Part shown: piece after piece, positions 8,674 through 17,271 of the stretch
Numbering within the stretch: position 1 is the stretch's first letter
Layout of the letters: each line of letters starts with the position of its first letter
NCBI RefSeq assembly: GCF_034808145.1
Contig: NZ_JAXHGM010000002.1
Span: 586,724-650,723 of the forward strand
Source of the DNA: Halorubellus sp034808145
Lineage (GTDB): Archaea; Halobacteriota; Halobacteria; Halobacteriales; Natrialbaceae
Direction: 5' to 3'
DNA length: 64,000 bases
The notes under the pieces: model-generated
What the model was told of the DNA's origin: nothing
Database searches by the model: none
Seen by the model: the letters and a program-made list of their open reading frames with translations, nothing else
Program-made: the position numbers and the translations under genes

Positions 8674-10940
8674 AACTCACCGTCAAACCCCTCAAGCAGA
8701 AGGACGCCGGTCGCGGACTCGCCGCCATCGACCGCGCGTCGATGTCCGAACTCGACCTGGAGAACGGCGACTACATCCTCATCACCGGGACGGGCGACGG
8801 GAAGGCCGTCGCGCGCGTCTGGCCCGGCTACCCCGAGGACCAGGGCCAGGGCGTCGTCCGCATCGACGGTCGCCTCCGCCAGGAGGCCGACGTCGGCATC
8901 GACGACCGCGTCGAGGTCGAGAAAGCGGACGTGAAACCCGCCAAGAGCGTGACGGTCGCGCTCCCGCAGAACCTCCGCATCCGCGGGAACATCGGGCCGC
9001 TCGTGCGCGACAAGCTCAGCGGGCAGGCCGTGACGAGCGGGCAGACCATCCCGTTCTCGCTCTCGTTCGGCCCGATGGCGGGGAGCGGCCAGTCGGTCCC
9101 GCTGAAGGTCGCGAGCACCGACCCCGAGGGCACCGTCGTCATCACCGACTCGACGGACGTCCAGATCAGCGAGAAGCCCGCCGAGCAGATACAGGGCGCG
9201 GAGGGCGCCGCCAGCGGTGGCGCCGAAGGCGTGCCGAACGTGACCTACGAGGACATCGGCGGACTCGACGACGAGCTCGACCAGGTCCGCGAGATGATCG
9301 AGCTCCCGATGCGTCACCCCGAGCTGTTCAAGCAACTCGGCATCGAACCGCCGAAGGGCGTGCTCCTGCACGGTCCGCCGGGCACCGGGAAGACGCTGAT
9401 GGCGAAGGCGGTCGCGAACGAGATCGACGCGCACTTCCAGACCATCAGCGGCCCGGAGATCATGTCGAAGTACTACGGCGAATCGGAGGAGCAGCTCCGC
9501 GAGGTCTTCGAGGACGCCGAGGAGAACGCGCCCGCGATCATCTTCATCGACGAGCTCGACTCGATCGCGTCGAGTCGCGGCGAGGCCAGCGGTGACGTCG
9601 AACGCAGGGTCGTCGCCCAGCTCCTGAGCCTGATGGACGGCCTGGAGGAGCGCGGGCAGGTGACGGTCATCGCGGCGACGAACCGCGTGGACGCCATCGA
9701 CCCGGCGCTCCGCCGCGGTGGGCGGTTCGACCGCGAGATCGAGATCGGGGTCCCCGACAAGGACGGCCGCATGGAGATCATGCAGGTCCACACGCGCGGG
9801 ATGCCGATGAGCGACAGCGTCGAACTCGACGAGTACGCGGAGAACACGCACGGGTTCGTCGGCGCGGACCTCGAATCGCTGGCTCGCGAGGCGGCGATGA
9901 ACGCGCTCCGGCGCATCCGCCCCGAGCTCGACCTCGAACAGGAGGAGATCGACGCGGAGGTCCTCGAGCAGTTGAAGGTCACGGAATCGGACTTCAAGGA
10001 GGCGCTGAAGGGCATCCAGCCGAGCGCGATGCGCGAGGTGTTCGTCGAGGTGCCGGACGTCACGTGGAACGACGTCGGCGGGCTCGGTGGCACGAAGGAG
10101 CGGCTCCAAGAGACAATCCAGTGGCCGCTGGACTACCCCGAGGTGTTCGAGGCGATGGACCTCCAGGCGGCCAAGGGCGTCCTCATGTACGGGCCGCCGG
10201 GGACGGGGAAGACGCTGCTCGCGAAGGCCGTCGCGAACGAGGCGAACTCGAACTTCATCTCGATCAAGGGCCCCGAGCTCCTGAACAAGTTCGTCGGCGA
10301 GTCCGAGAAGGGCGTCCGCGAGGTGTTCGAGAAGGCGCGGTCGAACGCACCGACCGTCGTCTTCTTCGACGAGATCGACTCCATCGCGACCGAACGCGGC
10401 CAGCGCACGGGCGATAGCGGCGTCGGTGAACGCGTCGTCAGCCAGCTCCTCACGGAGCTCGACGGCCTGGAGGCCCTGGAGGACGTCGTCGTCATCGCGA
10501 CGACGAACCGCCCGGACCTCATCGACAACGCCCTCCTCCGGCCGGGGCGCCTGGACCGCCACGTCCACGTGCCGGTGCCGGACCAGGAGGCTCGCGAGAA
10601 GATCTTCGAGGTGCACACGCGGGACAAGCCGCTCGCTGACGACGTCGACCTGGAGTGGCTGGCGCGCCGCACGGACGGCTACGTCGGCGCGGACGTCGAA
10701 GCCGTCACGCGCGAAGCCAGCATGGCCGCGACCCGCGAGTTCGTGAACTCCGTCGACCCCGAGGAGATGACCGACTCCGTCGGGAACGTCCGCATCACCC
10801 GCGAGCACTTCGAGCACGCACTCGACGAGGTCAAGGCGAGCGTCACCGAGGACGTCAAGGACAGCTACGACCAGATCGAAGAACGGTTCGGGCGCGAGGA
10901 ACCCGAACCCGAGACCGACACGAGTCGGACGTTCCAGTAG
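8670..10940 (+). CDS. cdc48: Cdc48/VCP-type AAA+ ATPase
   Basis: The 756-residue protein has the full Cdc48/VAT layout. An N-terminal double-psi barrel/Cdc48-2 region covers about 1-195. D1 has Walker A GPPGTGKT near 235 and Walker B IIFIDELDSIA near 290. D2 has Walker A near 508 and Walker B VVFFDEIDSIA near 563. Both AAA domains keep arginine-finger regions (RRGGRFDREIEIG; RPGRLDRHVHVPVPD). Archaeal Cdc48 unfolds proteins, often feeding the proteasome. The C-terminus ends DTSRTFQ and lacks the HbYX proteasome-docking motif. The start overlaps the stop of the small upstream gene. A T-rich stretch just after the stop (10,948-10,957) may end transcription. Confidence 0.95.
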   Translation: MKLTVKPLKQKDAGRGLAAIDRASMSELDLENGDYILITGTGDGKAVARVWPGYPEDQGQGVVRIDGRLRQEADVGIDDRVEVEKADVKPAKSVTVALPQNLRIRGNIGPLVRDKLSGQAVTSGQTIPFSLSFGPMAGSGQSVPLKVASTDPEGTVVITDSTDVQISEKPAEQIQGAEGAASGGAEGVPNVTYEDIGGLDDELDQVREMIELPMRHPELFKQLGIEPPKGVLLHGPPGTGKTLMAKAVANEIDAHFQTISGPEIMSKYYGESEEQLREVFEDAEENAPAIIFIDELDSIASSRGEASGDVERRVVAQLLSLMDGLEERGQVTVIAATNRVDAIDPALRRGGRFDREIEIGVPDKDGRMEIMQVHTRGMPMSDSVELDEYAENTHGFVGADLESLAREAAMNALRRIRPELDLEQEEIDAEVLEQLKVTESDFKEALKGIQPSAMREVFVEVPDVTWNDVGGLGGTKERLQETIQWPLDYPEVFEAMDLQAAKGVLMYGPPGTGKTLLAKAVANEANSNFISIKGPELLNKFVGESEKGVREVFEKARSNAPTVVFFDEIDSIATERGQRTGDSGVGERVVSQLLTELDGLEALEDVVVIATTNRPDLIDNALLRPGRLDRHVHVPVPDQEAREKIFEVHTRDKPLADDVDLEWLARRTDGYVGADVEAVTREASMAATREFVNSVDPEEMTDSVGNVRITREHFEHALDEVKASVTEDVKDSYDQIEERFGREEPEPETDTSRTFQ

Positions 10941-11111
10941 CCACCAGCTTTTCTTCCTCGGGTGGCCCTGCGGGCCTCCGCTCGTCGAAATTTACACGAG
11001 ATGTAAACCTCTCGCGCGAGTTCGACTCCGGTGCGCTCACGGGGCGTGCAGGCCCGACCGCGGCCACGACGTCGGCCGGCATCGTCCGCGGCTACTCGAC
11101 GCGACCGCGAT

Positions 11112-11726
11112 TCAGTCGTCGCCGGCGTGGACGTCGCCGGTTGGCTCGTACTCCATCTCGGTCGTGACTCGGTTGGCGACGTCGCTGCCGAACTCGCGGG
11201 CGACGAGGTGGACGGCGAGGTCGAGGCCGCTGGTGACGCCGCCGCACGTGAGGACGTCGCCGTCGTCGACGACGCGCGCGTCCCGGACGTCCGCCGTGGT
11301 CTCTCGCAGGTCCGCTTCGGCGGCGGCGTGCGTCGCCGCGGGCCGGCCGTCGAGGACTCCGGCTTTCGAGAGGAGCATCGCGCCCGTGCAGACCGATGCG
11401 ACCGCAACGCCGTCTGCGTGGAGTGCGGCGATGGCGTCCGGTATCGCGCCGCGGTCGTACTCGCGACGCACGCCCGGCGCGTCCGGGTCGGTCCACCCGC
11501 CGCCCGGGACGAGGAGGAGGTCGAAGGCGCCGGTCGCGGCGGCGTCGAGTACGGCGTCGACGCCGACGCGGAGTCCGTGACTCGCCGTCACCTCGTCGGC
11601 GCCGTCGACCGTACACAGCGTCACGTTCAGGTCCGCACCGGCCTCGACGGCGTTCTCGAACACCTCGAACGGCCCGATGGCGTCCAGTTCGTCGAACCCG
11701 TCGAACAACGGTATCGCGACGTCCAT
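11112..11726 (-). CDS. DJ-1/PfpI family protein
   Basis: This 204-residue class I glutamine amidotransferase-like protein has the nucleophile elbow VASVCTGAMLL, an upstream LLLVPGGGWTDP and the downstream THAAAEADLRE and CGGVTSGLDLAVHLV of the ThiJ/DJ-1/PfpI (GATase1) group, including AraC-like N-domain relatives. The start MDVAIPLFDGFDELDAIGPFEV is typical. Likely roles are deglycase/hydratase or thiol-stress protection; the reaction cannot be assigned. The next gene on the same strand is a thiol peroxidase, consistent with a stress pair, but each may have its own promoter. Confidence 0.85.
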   Translation of the reverse strand: MDVAIPLFDGFDELDAIGPFEVFENAVEAGADLNVTLCTVDGADEVTASHGLRVGVDAVLDAAATGAFDLLLVPGGGWTDPDAPGVRREYDRGAIPDAIAALHADGVAVASVCTGAMLLSKAGVLDGRPAATHAAAEADLRETTADVRDARVVDDGDVLTCGGVTSGLDLAVHLVAREFGSDVANRVTTEMEYEPTGDVHAGDD

Positions 11727-11781
11727 ACCGAGCGCACGACCGCTCGCGCCGTAGCCGTTGCGCTCGCCGCTACCCGCTCCG

Positions 11782-12246
11782 CTACTCGAGGTCGTCGAGG
11801 TCCGCGAGGATCTCGTCCGCGTGGTCCTCGGGGTCGACGCCCTCGTACGCGAGCTCCACCCGTCCGTCGGGGCCGACGACGTACGTGTTCCGGAAGACGC
11901 CGTCGAACGTGTTCCCGAACATGTTCTTCTCGCCGAACGAGTCGTACAGGAGCGAGACCTCGCCCTCGGGGTCGCTGAGGAGGTGGAAGGGGAGGTCGTA
12001 CTCGGTCGCGAACTCGTCGAGGTCCTCGACGTCGTCGTCGCTGATGCCGAGGACGGCGACGTCGCGCTCGCCGTACTCGTCCCAGCGGTCCCGGAAGCTA
12101 CACGCCTCGACGGTACAGCCCTGGGTGTTCGCTCGCGGGTAGAAGTACACCACGACGCGCTGGTCAGCGTAGTCCGAGAGCGCGACCTGTTCGCCGTTCT
12201 GGTCCGTCAGTTCGAAGTCCGGAGCGTCACTCCCTGGTTCGAGCAT
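11782..12246 (-). CDS. Thioredoxin-dependent peroxiredoxin (BCP type)
   Basis: The 154-residue peroxiredoxin has a peroxidatic Cys in NTQGCTVEACSFRD. A second Cys lies five residues later, the pattern of atypical 2-Cys BCP/PrxQ enzymes that reduce hydroperoxides with thioredoxin-like donors. The N-terminus MLEPGSDAPDFELTDQNG and the later HLLSDPEGEVSLLYDSFGE match the family. The length is the usual ~150-155. It is cytoplasmic, with no signal peptide. It lies upstream of the DJ-1-type gene on the same strand, separated by 55 bases. Confidence 0.92.
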   Translation of the reverse strand: MLEPGSDAPDFELTDQNGEQVALSDYADQRVVVYFYPRANTQGCTVEACSFRDRWDEYGERDVAVLGISDDDVEDLDEFATEYDLPFHLLSDPEGEVSLLYDSFGEKNMFGNTFDGVFRNTYVVGPDGRVELAYEGVDPEDHADEILADLDDLE

Positions 12247-12371
12247 ACGGCACTCGGAGCGACGCTCGCAAAAGTGGATTTCGTTCTCGGTCGACCCCGC
12301 CGGGGTCGACGGCGCTCCGCCTGGGCGGGTCAGTTCGGCCGGGAGTCAGTTTCGGCGTCCGGCCGAGGAGG

Positions 12372-13403
12372 TCAGTCCAGTCGTTCGGCCGCGCCCTGCG
12401 AGACGAGGACGTCCGCGTTCTCCTCGGGGAGGGTCACGACGTCCTCCGCGGCGAGCGTGTACTCGCGCTCGTCGACGCCGAATATCTCGCCGACGTTCTC
12501 CGTGACGCGGAGCGTCGCCCGCTCGTCGTCCACGGCCGCCCGGTCCGCGTCGGTCGGTCCGCCGTCGGTCTCGGGCGCGTCGCGGCCCGCCGCGTCCTCG
12601 CGCTCGCCGTCGCTCGCACCGCCGGGCTGGTTCCCCTCGGCGTCGGCGGCCGCGTCGTCGCCGCCCATGAGGTCCGCCGCGGAGACGTGCGCCGCGCCGT
12701 CCGGGTCAGGTGTGGCGTCATCCTCTGGTGGTTCGTCCTCGATGTCCGCGACCGCGGCGGCCTCGGACCGACGCACGTCCGCGTCCACGTCCCGGTCTCC
12801 GTCCGCGGTCGCCGTTCCGTCCGCGTCGACGGTCGCGGTCTCGTCCGCGCTCGACGACCCGGCGTCCGCGGCGGGCGCGTCCAGGCCGTCCTCGGGATGC
12901 GGGACGTCCGGTCCCGGCGACGCGTCGGCGGCCGTCCGCGACCCCGCGTCGCTCGACGCCGCCCCGTCACCACCGGAGTCGGCCGCGTCCTCGCGCGACC
13001 CCGGGGCGACGTCGCCCGCGATGACGTCCAGCATGTGCGCCTTGTTCTCCTCGATGCGGGCCACCAGGTCGCTGAACAGCGCCTGCTCCTCGGTGGTGAG
13101 CCCGTTCACGTCGTTCGGGCTCGCCATCTCCGCCGACACGAGACTCGCCTTCTTCACGATCTTCCCGAGCCGCCGCTCGTAGATCGCCTCCGCGGTGTCC
13201 TTCGCCGTCTCGATGTCGTTCGTGAGCTGCTGGACCTCCGGCGACCCGAACGGGTCCTCCGCGCGTTCGGCGGCGCGCTCGCGTTCGGCCTCCAGCTCCT
13301 CGACGTACTCCGCGACGTCGCCGTAGAACGACTCGCGCAGCTGCTGGAGGTCCGACTTCTGCCGTTCCTTGCTCTGCGCGGAGCGAAGTTCGTCGATGTT
13401 CAT
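12372..13403 (-). CDS. GINS complex subunit (Gins51-type) with long acidic linker
   Basis: The 343-residue protein starts MNIDELRSAQSKERQKSDLQ with the helical GINS A-domain (about 1-135; GKIVKKASLVSAEM, LTTEEQALFSDLVARIEENK). It ends in a small beta-rich B-domain (about 290-343; LRVTENVGEIFGVDE, GAAERLD). In between lies a very Asp/Ala-rich low-complexity linker of ~150 residues, which makes it much longer than non-halophile homologues. Archaeal GINS binds MCM and GAN/Cdc45 to form the replicative CMG-like helicase. The start overlaps the primase stop by four bases (ATGA). The longer open frame reading on to 14,492 is only primase antisense-frame sequence. Confidence 0.88.
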   Translation of the reverse strand: MNIDELRSAQSKERQKSDLQQLRESFYGDVAEYVEELEAERERAAERAEDPFGSPEVQQLTNDIETAKDTAEAIYERRLGKIVKKASLVSAEMASPNDVNGLTTEEQALFSDLVARIEENKAHMLDVIAGDVAPGSREDAADSGGDGAASSDAGSRTAADASPGPDVPHPEDGLDAPAADAGSSSADETATVDADGTATADGDRDVDADVRRSEAAAVADIEDEPPEDDATPDPDGAAHVSAADLMGGDDAAADAEGNQPGGASDGEREDAAGRDAPETDGGPTDADRAAVDDERATLRVTENVGEIFGVDEREYTLAAEDVVTLPEENADVLVSQGAAERLD

Positions 13404-14587
13404 TGCTTTGCTATCTCGGCGTGCCCGCGAGCCATCGCGAAGACGCCGACGTACTCCGGAACAGTCGATGCGCCCGCCTCCAAGGTAAATGTATCGCCCC
13501 CGAGTTCGACCTCGACGGGCTCGGTCACGTCGACGACGAGCTCGGCGTCGCCCTCGTCGGCGAACGTCGACGAGACCGCGTCGACGAGCGGGTCGAAGTC
13601 GGCGACGTTCTCGCGCGGGATGCGCTTCACCTCGAGCCCGGTGCCGCCGTGGAGGCTCCCCGGCAGGCGGATCAGGCGATTGATGTCCGTCGTCACCGGC
13701 TCGTCGATCGGCGCGGACTCGGCGTCGAACGTCTCCGCGGCGACCTGGCGAGCGAGCGTCAGGAAGCGGCCGTGCACCTCGACGTTCCCCGCCGCGATCT
13801 GGTCGTAGTTCGCGTCGAACACCTCGACGAGCTTCTCGGCGGAGCCCTGACCGATGCCGTCGTACGCCTGCAGGCGCTCCAATCTGTCCTCCTCGTCGTC
13901 CATCGCGCGGACCTCGTCGACGAGCGCGAGCAACCGGTCGTGGACGCGCTTGCCCCATCCGCCGGTCGTCGAGAGCGTCCGCTTCTCCGTCGGGTTCTCC
14001 AGGCCCATGCCGTCGACGAGCTCGCGCTCCAGGAGCGCGTCGAGGTCGAGCGATTCGGCGAGCACGTACTCGACGACCTCGCGGCGGTCCCCGCGCCCGA
14101 GCTCCTGCACGCCGTCGTCCCGCACGTGGACGTGGTAGCCGCGGCCGCCCGAGAAGACGACGGTGCAGTCCTCGAACCCGAAGTCGTCCTCGAGGACGTC
14201 GAGCAGGTCGAGCAGGGCGTCCTTGCAGGCCGCGAGCATCTCTGCGTACGTCGTCGTCTCCGGGTCGACACCGGGGAGGTGGTCGGCGTCCAGGTCGAAG
14301 ACGAGGTCGGTGCCCTGCCAGTCCTTCCGACTCATCGAGTTCGCCGACGGGTCGCGGTAGCGTGCGGCGGAGAAGTACACGTGCTGCGGGCGTTCCTCGG
14401 TGAGGAACCGTCCGAGGTTCCCGACGTCCAGCCAGGAGCGATGACGGACCATCGTCGTCTGCGCCTCGGCCGTCCACGGGATGTACCCCCACTCGCGTTC
14501 GTTCGGCGCCGGCGGTGGCGACACGGTCGTCGCCTCGTAGTGGCGCTTGAACGCTCCGCGGAGGTACGCGACGGTTCGCTCTTCCAT
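13400..14587 (-). CDS. priS: DNA primase small subunit PriS
   Basis: The 395-residue archaeo-eukaryotic primase catalytic subunit starts MEERTVAYLRGAFKRHYEAT. It shows the catalytic acidic pair in LVFDLDADHLPG, the conserved VVFSGGRGYHVHV, RTLSTTGGWGKRVHDRL, and the nucleotide-binding LIRLPGSLHGGTGL. It makes RNA/DNA primers with PriL. The length fits the family (~380-400). It is the first gene of a pair with GINS, linking primase to the CMG helicase, and the two overlap by ATGA. An upstream frame extension to 15,862 is spurious. Confidence 0.95.
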   Translation of the reverse strand: MEERTVAYLRGAFKRHYEATTVSPPPAPNEREWGYIPWTAEAQTTMVRHRSWLDVGNLGRFLTEERPQHVYFSAARYRDPSANSMSRKDWQGTDLVFDLDADHLPGVDPETTTYAEMLAACKDALLDLLDVLEDDFGFEDCTVVFSGGRGYHVHVRDDGVQELGRGDRREVVEYVLAESLDLDALLERELVDGMGLENPTEKRTLSTTGGWGKRVHDRLLALVDEVRAMDDEEDRLERLQAYDGIGQGSAEKLVEVFDANYDQIAAGNVEVHGRFLTLARQVAAETFDAESAPIDEPVTTDINRLIRLPGSLHGGTGLEVKRIPRENVADFDPLVDAVSSTFADEGDAELVVDVTEPVEVELGGDTFTLEAGASTVPEYVGVFAMARGHAEIAKQ

Positions 14588-14686
14588 CCTCCGAGACCGT
14601 ACTGGCGGCGACGTCAAGAACCCACCGTTCGTGACCGACAGGGGGCGGTCCGGGGTTGAAGAACGCGCGTCGGTATCGTCGACAAC

Positions 14687-14694
14687 CTCTATTA
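14687..14694 (+). promoter_or_regulatory. TATA box for the membrane EEP-family gene
   Basis: ctctatta lies 24-31 bases before the ATG at 14,718 in the divergent priS/EEP interval; a leaderless start is expected. Confidence 0.45.
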
Positions 14695-14717
14695 GTGCCG
14701 ACGGGTACGTTCGGGGC

Positions 14718-16595
14718 ATGAACTGGGACGGTCGACTGGGTCGCGTGGCGTTGACCGCGGCGCTCGTGGTGGTGGTGGCGGGGTCGCTCCAGCGGACGGC
14801 GTCGCGCGTGTTCGTATCGAACTTCTCGCTGTCCGGTCCCGGGCTCTCCGCGCTTCTGGTCCTCGGGTTCCTGTCGGTGTGGACGCTTCCGGTCGCGCGT
14901 CGACTCGGCTGGGAGCGGTCGCTGCGCGTGGCGGTCGCGGGGCTCCCGTTCGCCGTCGTCGCGTCGGCGGTCGCGGACCCGGTGCTCGCGGGCGCTGGCG
15001 CGGTCCTGGCGCTGTCGCTCGCGACGCCGTGGCTGGTCGCGCTCGGTGCTCGCGACCCCGCGTTCCTCCCGGGGCTCGCGGGCGGGGTCGCGTCAATCGC
15101 GGCGGTCCGCGGGTGGCTCGGGACGCTGCCGGCGTACGCGACGCTCGGCGGCACGGCGCTCCTCGTCGGCGTCGCGGTCGTCGCCGCTGCGCTCGCGCTC
15201 CTCGACGACGTCCCCGAACCCGGTGCGTCCGCGGTCGCGTGGCTCGCGGCGTTCGCGCAGGGCCTGTTCCTTGCGTACCCGGCGGCGACCGCGGCGTGGG
15301 GCGGCCTGGGGTACGCCGAGACGGCGGTCGCGACCGTCGCCGGCGTCGTCGTCGGCGTCGCCTGGGTCGGGCTCGGGCGCGCGCTCGGCCGGCGGGAGGC
15401 GGTCGTCGTCGCGGTCGCGTTCGCGCTCTCGCTCGCGGACGTCGTCTGGGTGGGACAGCTCGGCTCCGTCGCCGTCCTGCTCGTGCAGGTGACGTTCCTG
15501 CGGCTCGTCGCCGCCGGCTTGCGCGACGACGGCGTCTCGTGGCTCGCGCTCGCGCAGGTCGTCGGCGTCGTCGCGGTCGCCACGCAGGTGCTCGCGGCGA
15601 ACTGGGCGTACGTCCCGGGCGGTGCGGCCCTCGCCGGGCACGCGCCGCTCTCCGCGTTCGCGCTCGCCGCCGCACCGGTCGTGGCCGCCGTCCTCGTCCT
15701 CGCTCGCGAGGCCGCGGGCGTCGGCGGCGACCCGACCGAACTCGCGAACGCGGACCGTCGGGACGCGCTCGCCGCGCTCGCCCCCGGCGCGCTCGCCGCG
15801 CTCTCGCTCGCCCCCGGCACGCTCGCCTCGACGGTCGACGACGACTCCGTCGTCGAGGGCACGCCCTACGACGTCCTGACGCTGAACGTCCACCAGTGGG
15901 TGGACGGAGCGAGCGGCGACGCGAACTACCGCGACGTCCGCGACCTCCTCGCCGAGCACGACCCGGACGTCGTCGGCCTCCAGGAGACCGAAGGCGGCCG
16001 GTACACGAACGGGAGCGCGAACCCCGTGCGGTGGCTCGCCGACGAACTCGACTACCACCACGACTACGGCGTCCCCACGCGCCGCGGCGGCTACGGCGTC
16101 GCCGTCCTCTCGCGGTATCCCGTCCTCGACACGACGGTCGTCTCGCTGCCCGTGCATCGGTCCCCGGCACGGTGGGCGCTCCTGGCGACGCTCGACGCGC
16201 CCGACGGCCCGCTCCAGACCGTCGTCACGCACTTCCAGACGGACGGGCCCGCGGACGACGAGCAACTCGGCGAGGCCCAGACCGTCCTCGGCGAGCTGTT
16301 CAGCGACGACCACGAGCGCGCCGTCGTCCTCGGCGACTTCAACGTCCAGCCCGACCAGGACCCCGCGTACGACCGCCTGAAGCGGGACCTCACCGACGCC
16401 TGGACCGCCGCCGGCCACCCCGAGACCGGCGGTGGCGGGACGTGGCCAGTGCACGACCCGCGCCAGCGCATCGACTACGTCTGGCTCGAAGGCGACTGGT
16501 CGGTGTCGCGCTGCGAGCGCGTCGGCGACGCCGCCGTCAGCGACCACCTCGGCGTCCTCGCGACCGTCGACCCCGCGACGGACGCGGAGCACTGA
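14718..16595 (+). CDS. Polytopic membrane protein fused to endonuclease/exonuclease/phosphatase domain
   Basis: The 625-residue protein has an N-terminal half (1 to about 350) made of roughly ten hydrophobic segments rich in Ala, Val and Leu. The C-terminal EEP domain (about 385-620) has the fold's motifs: LTLNVHQWV, VVGLQETEG, VAVLSRYPV, VVLGDFNVQPD, RIDYVWL and SDHLGVLATV. The metal-binding Asn, Glu, Asp, Asn, Asp and His positions look intact. EEP enzymes cleave phosphodiesters in nucleic acids, inositol phosphates or lipids; with a membrane anchor and no nuclease context, a lipid-linked substrate is plausible. The layout recalls CWH43/PGAP2-interacting proteins. The topology and side of the membrane are not certain. 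Confidence 0.8.
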   Translation: MNWDGRLGRVALTAALVVVVAGSLQRTASRVFVSNFSLSGPGLSALLVLGFLSVWTLPVARRLGWERSLRVAVAGLPFAVVASAVADPVLAGAGAVLALSLATPWLVALGARDPAFLPGLAGGVASIAAVRGWLGTLPAYATLGGTALLVGVAVVAAALALLDDVPEPGASAVAWLAAFAQGLFLAYPAATAAWGGLGYAETAVATVAGVVVGVAWVGLGRALGRREAVVVAVAFALSLADVVWVGQLGSVAVLLVQVTFLRLVAAGLRDDGVSWLALAQVVGVVAVATQVLAANWAYVPGGAALAGHAPLSAFALAAAPVVAAVLVLAREAAGVGGDPTELANADRRDALAALAPGALAALSLAPGTLASTVDDDSVVEGTPYDVLTLNVHQWVDGASGDANYRDVRDLLAEHDPDVVGLQETEGGRYTNGSANPVRWLADELDYHHDYGVPTRRGGYGVAVLSRYPVLDTTVVSLPVHRSPARWALLATLDAPDGPLQTVVTHFQTDGPADDEQLGEAQTVLGELFSDDHERAVVLGDFNVQPDQDPAYDRLKRDLTDAWTAAGHPETGGGGTWPVHDPRQRIDYVWLEGDWSVSRCERVGDAAVSDHLGVLATVDPATDAEH

Positions 16596-16709
16596 CGGGC
16601 ATCGCGGGTTCTTGAACGCACGTCGGCGGTCGCGCGAACCACTACAGCGTCCGCGAGACCGTCGAGAACCTCGGCGAGTACGACACCGTCGGAGTTCCCG
16701 TGTTACGTT

Positions 16710-16928
16710 CTAGCGCGACGACGAGGCGCTCGCCGACTCGGACGCGTTCGTGTACCGGTACTGTGCGACGAGGAGACCGACCGCGCTCGCGATCGTGACG
16801 ACACCGCTCACGAACGCGATGGCGCCGTGGACGGGGACGCCGGCGATCACGCGAACGGGGACGCCGGTCCCGAACACGCCGAGGAGCGCGCCGAAGACGA
16901 TTCCGAACATGTAGCGCTGCCTGTTCAT
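16710..16928 (-). CDS. Small two-helix membrane protein
   Basis: This 72-residue protein starts MNRQRYMFGIVFGALLGVFG. Two hydrophobic segments (about 8-24 and 32-56) and a Ser/Ala-rich C-tail follow. I recognise no family. Codon usage looks normal for the region. It stands alone between the EEP-family gene and a 343-base intergenic stretch. Confidence 0.55.
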   Translation of the reverse strand: MNRQRYMFGIVFGALLGVFGTGVPVRVIAGVPVHGAIAFVSGVVTIASAVGLLVAQYRYTNASESASASSSR

Positions 16929-17271
16929 CTACCGGTCCCTACGTCCGGCAGGTACAAGAACCGGTCGCGCGTTTCCGGTGGGCGAGAACCGCCGGCGGCG
17001 ACCGCCTCACCCCCACGGGAGATGGACAGTCGTCGTAGGCAGGCAGTTCGTCGTCGTTGGAAGACTAATCGTGGTCGTACGTGGAGAGGCGTCGAGGTTC
17101 GGGGAGACGCCGACGGTCGCCGACGCCGACGGTCGAATACGGCGATCACGCTCCCCGACGAGGCCGACGAGGACGTCACCGGGGTCGTCGAGGGCGTTCG
17201 ACGCACGCCGTCCGTCGCCCTCGCCTGCTGGCACCCGGAGTTCTATCAGCGTCCCGACCGTGTGTTCGGAT
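16929..17271. other. Intergenic stretch with no convincing gene
   Basis: The stretch is GC-rich with many cgtcg words. A short open stretch (about 17,140-17,240, reading AITLPDEADEDVTGVVEGV) looks protein-like but has no usable start and runs into the SDR gene in another frame, so it may be a gene relic. I see no RNA gene. Confidence 0.4.

Noticed and set aside
13404..14492. Upstream extension of the GINS frame through the primase
   Set aside because: The extension lies within priS in another frame and is Arg/Gly-rich; the ATGA overlap at 13,400-13,403 marks the real start.
16620..16706. Short open stretch reading NHYSVRETVENLGEYDTVGV
   Set aside because: It looks protein-like and could be a gene end, but it has no start, only ~30 codons, and no family that I can name.
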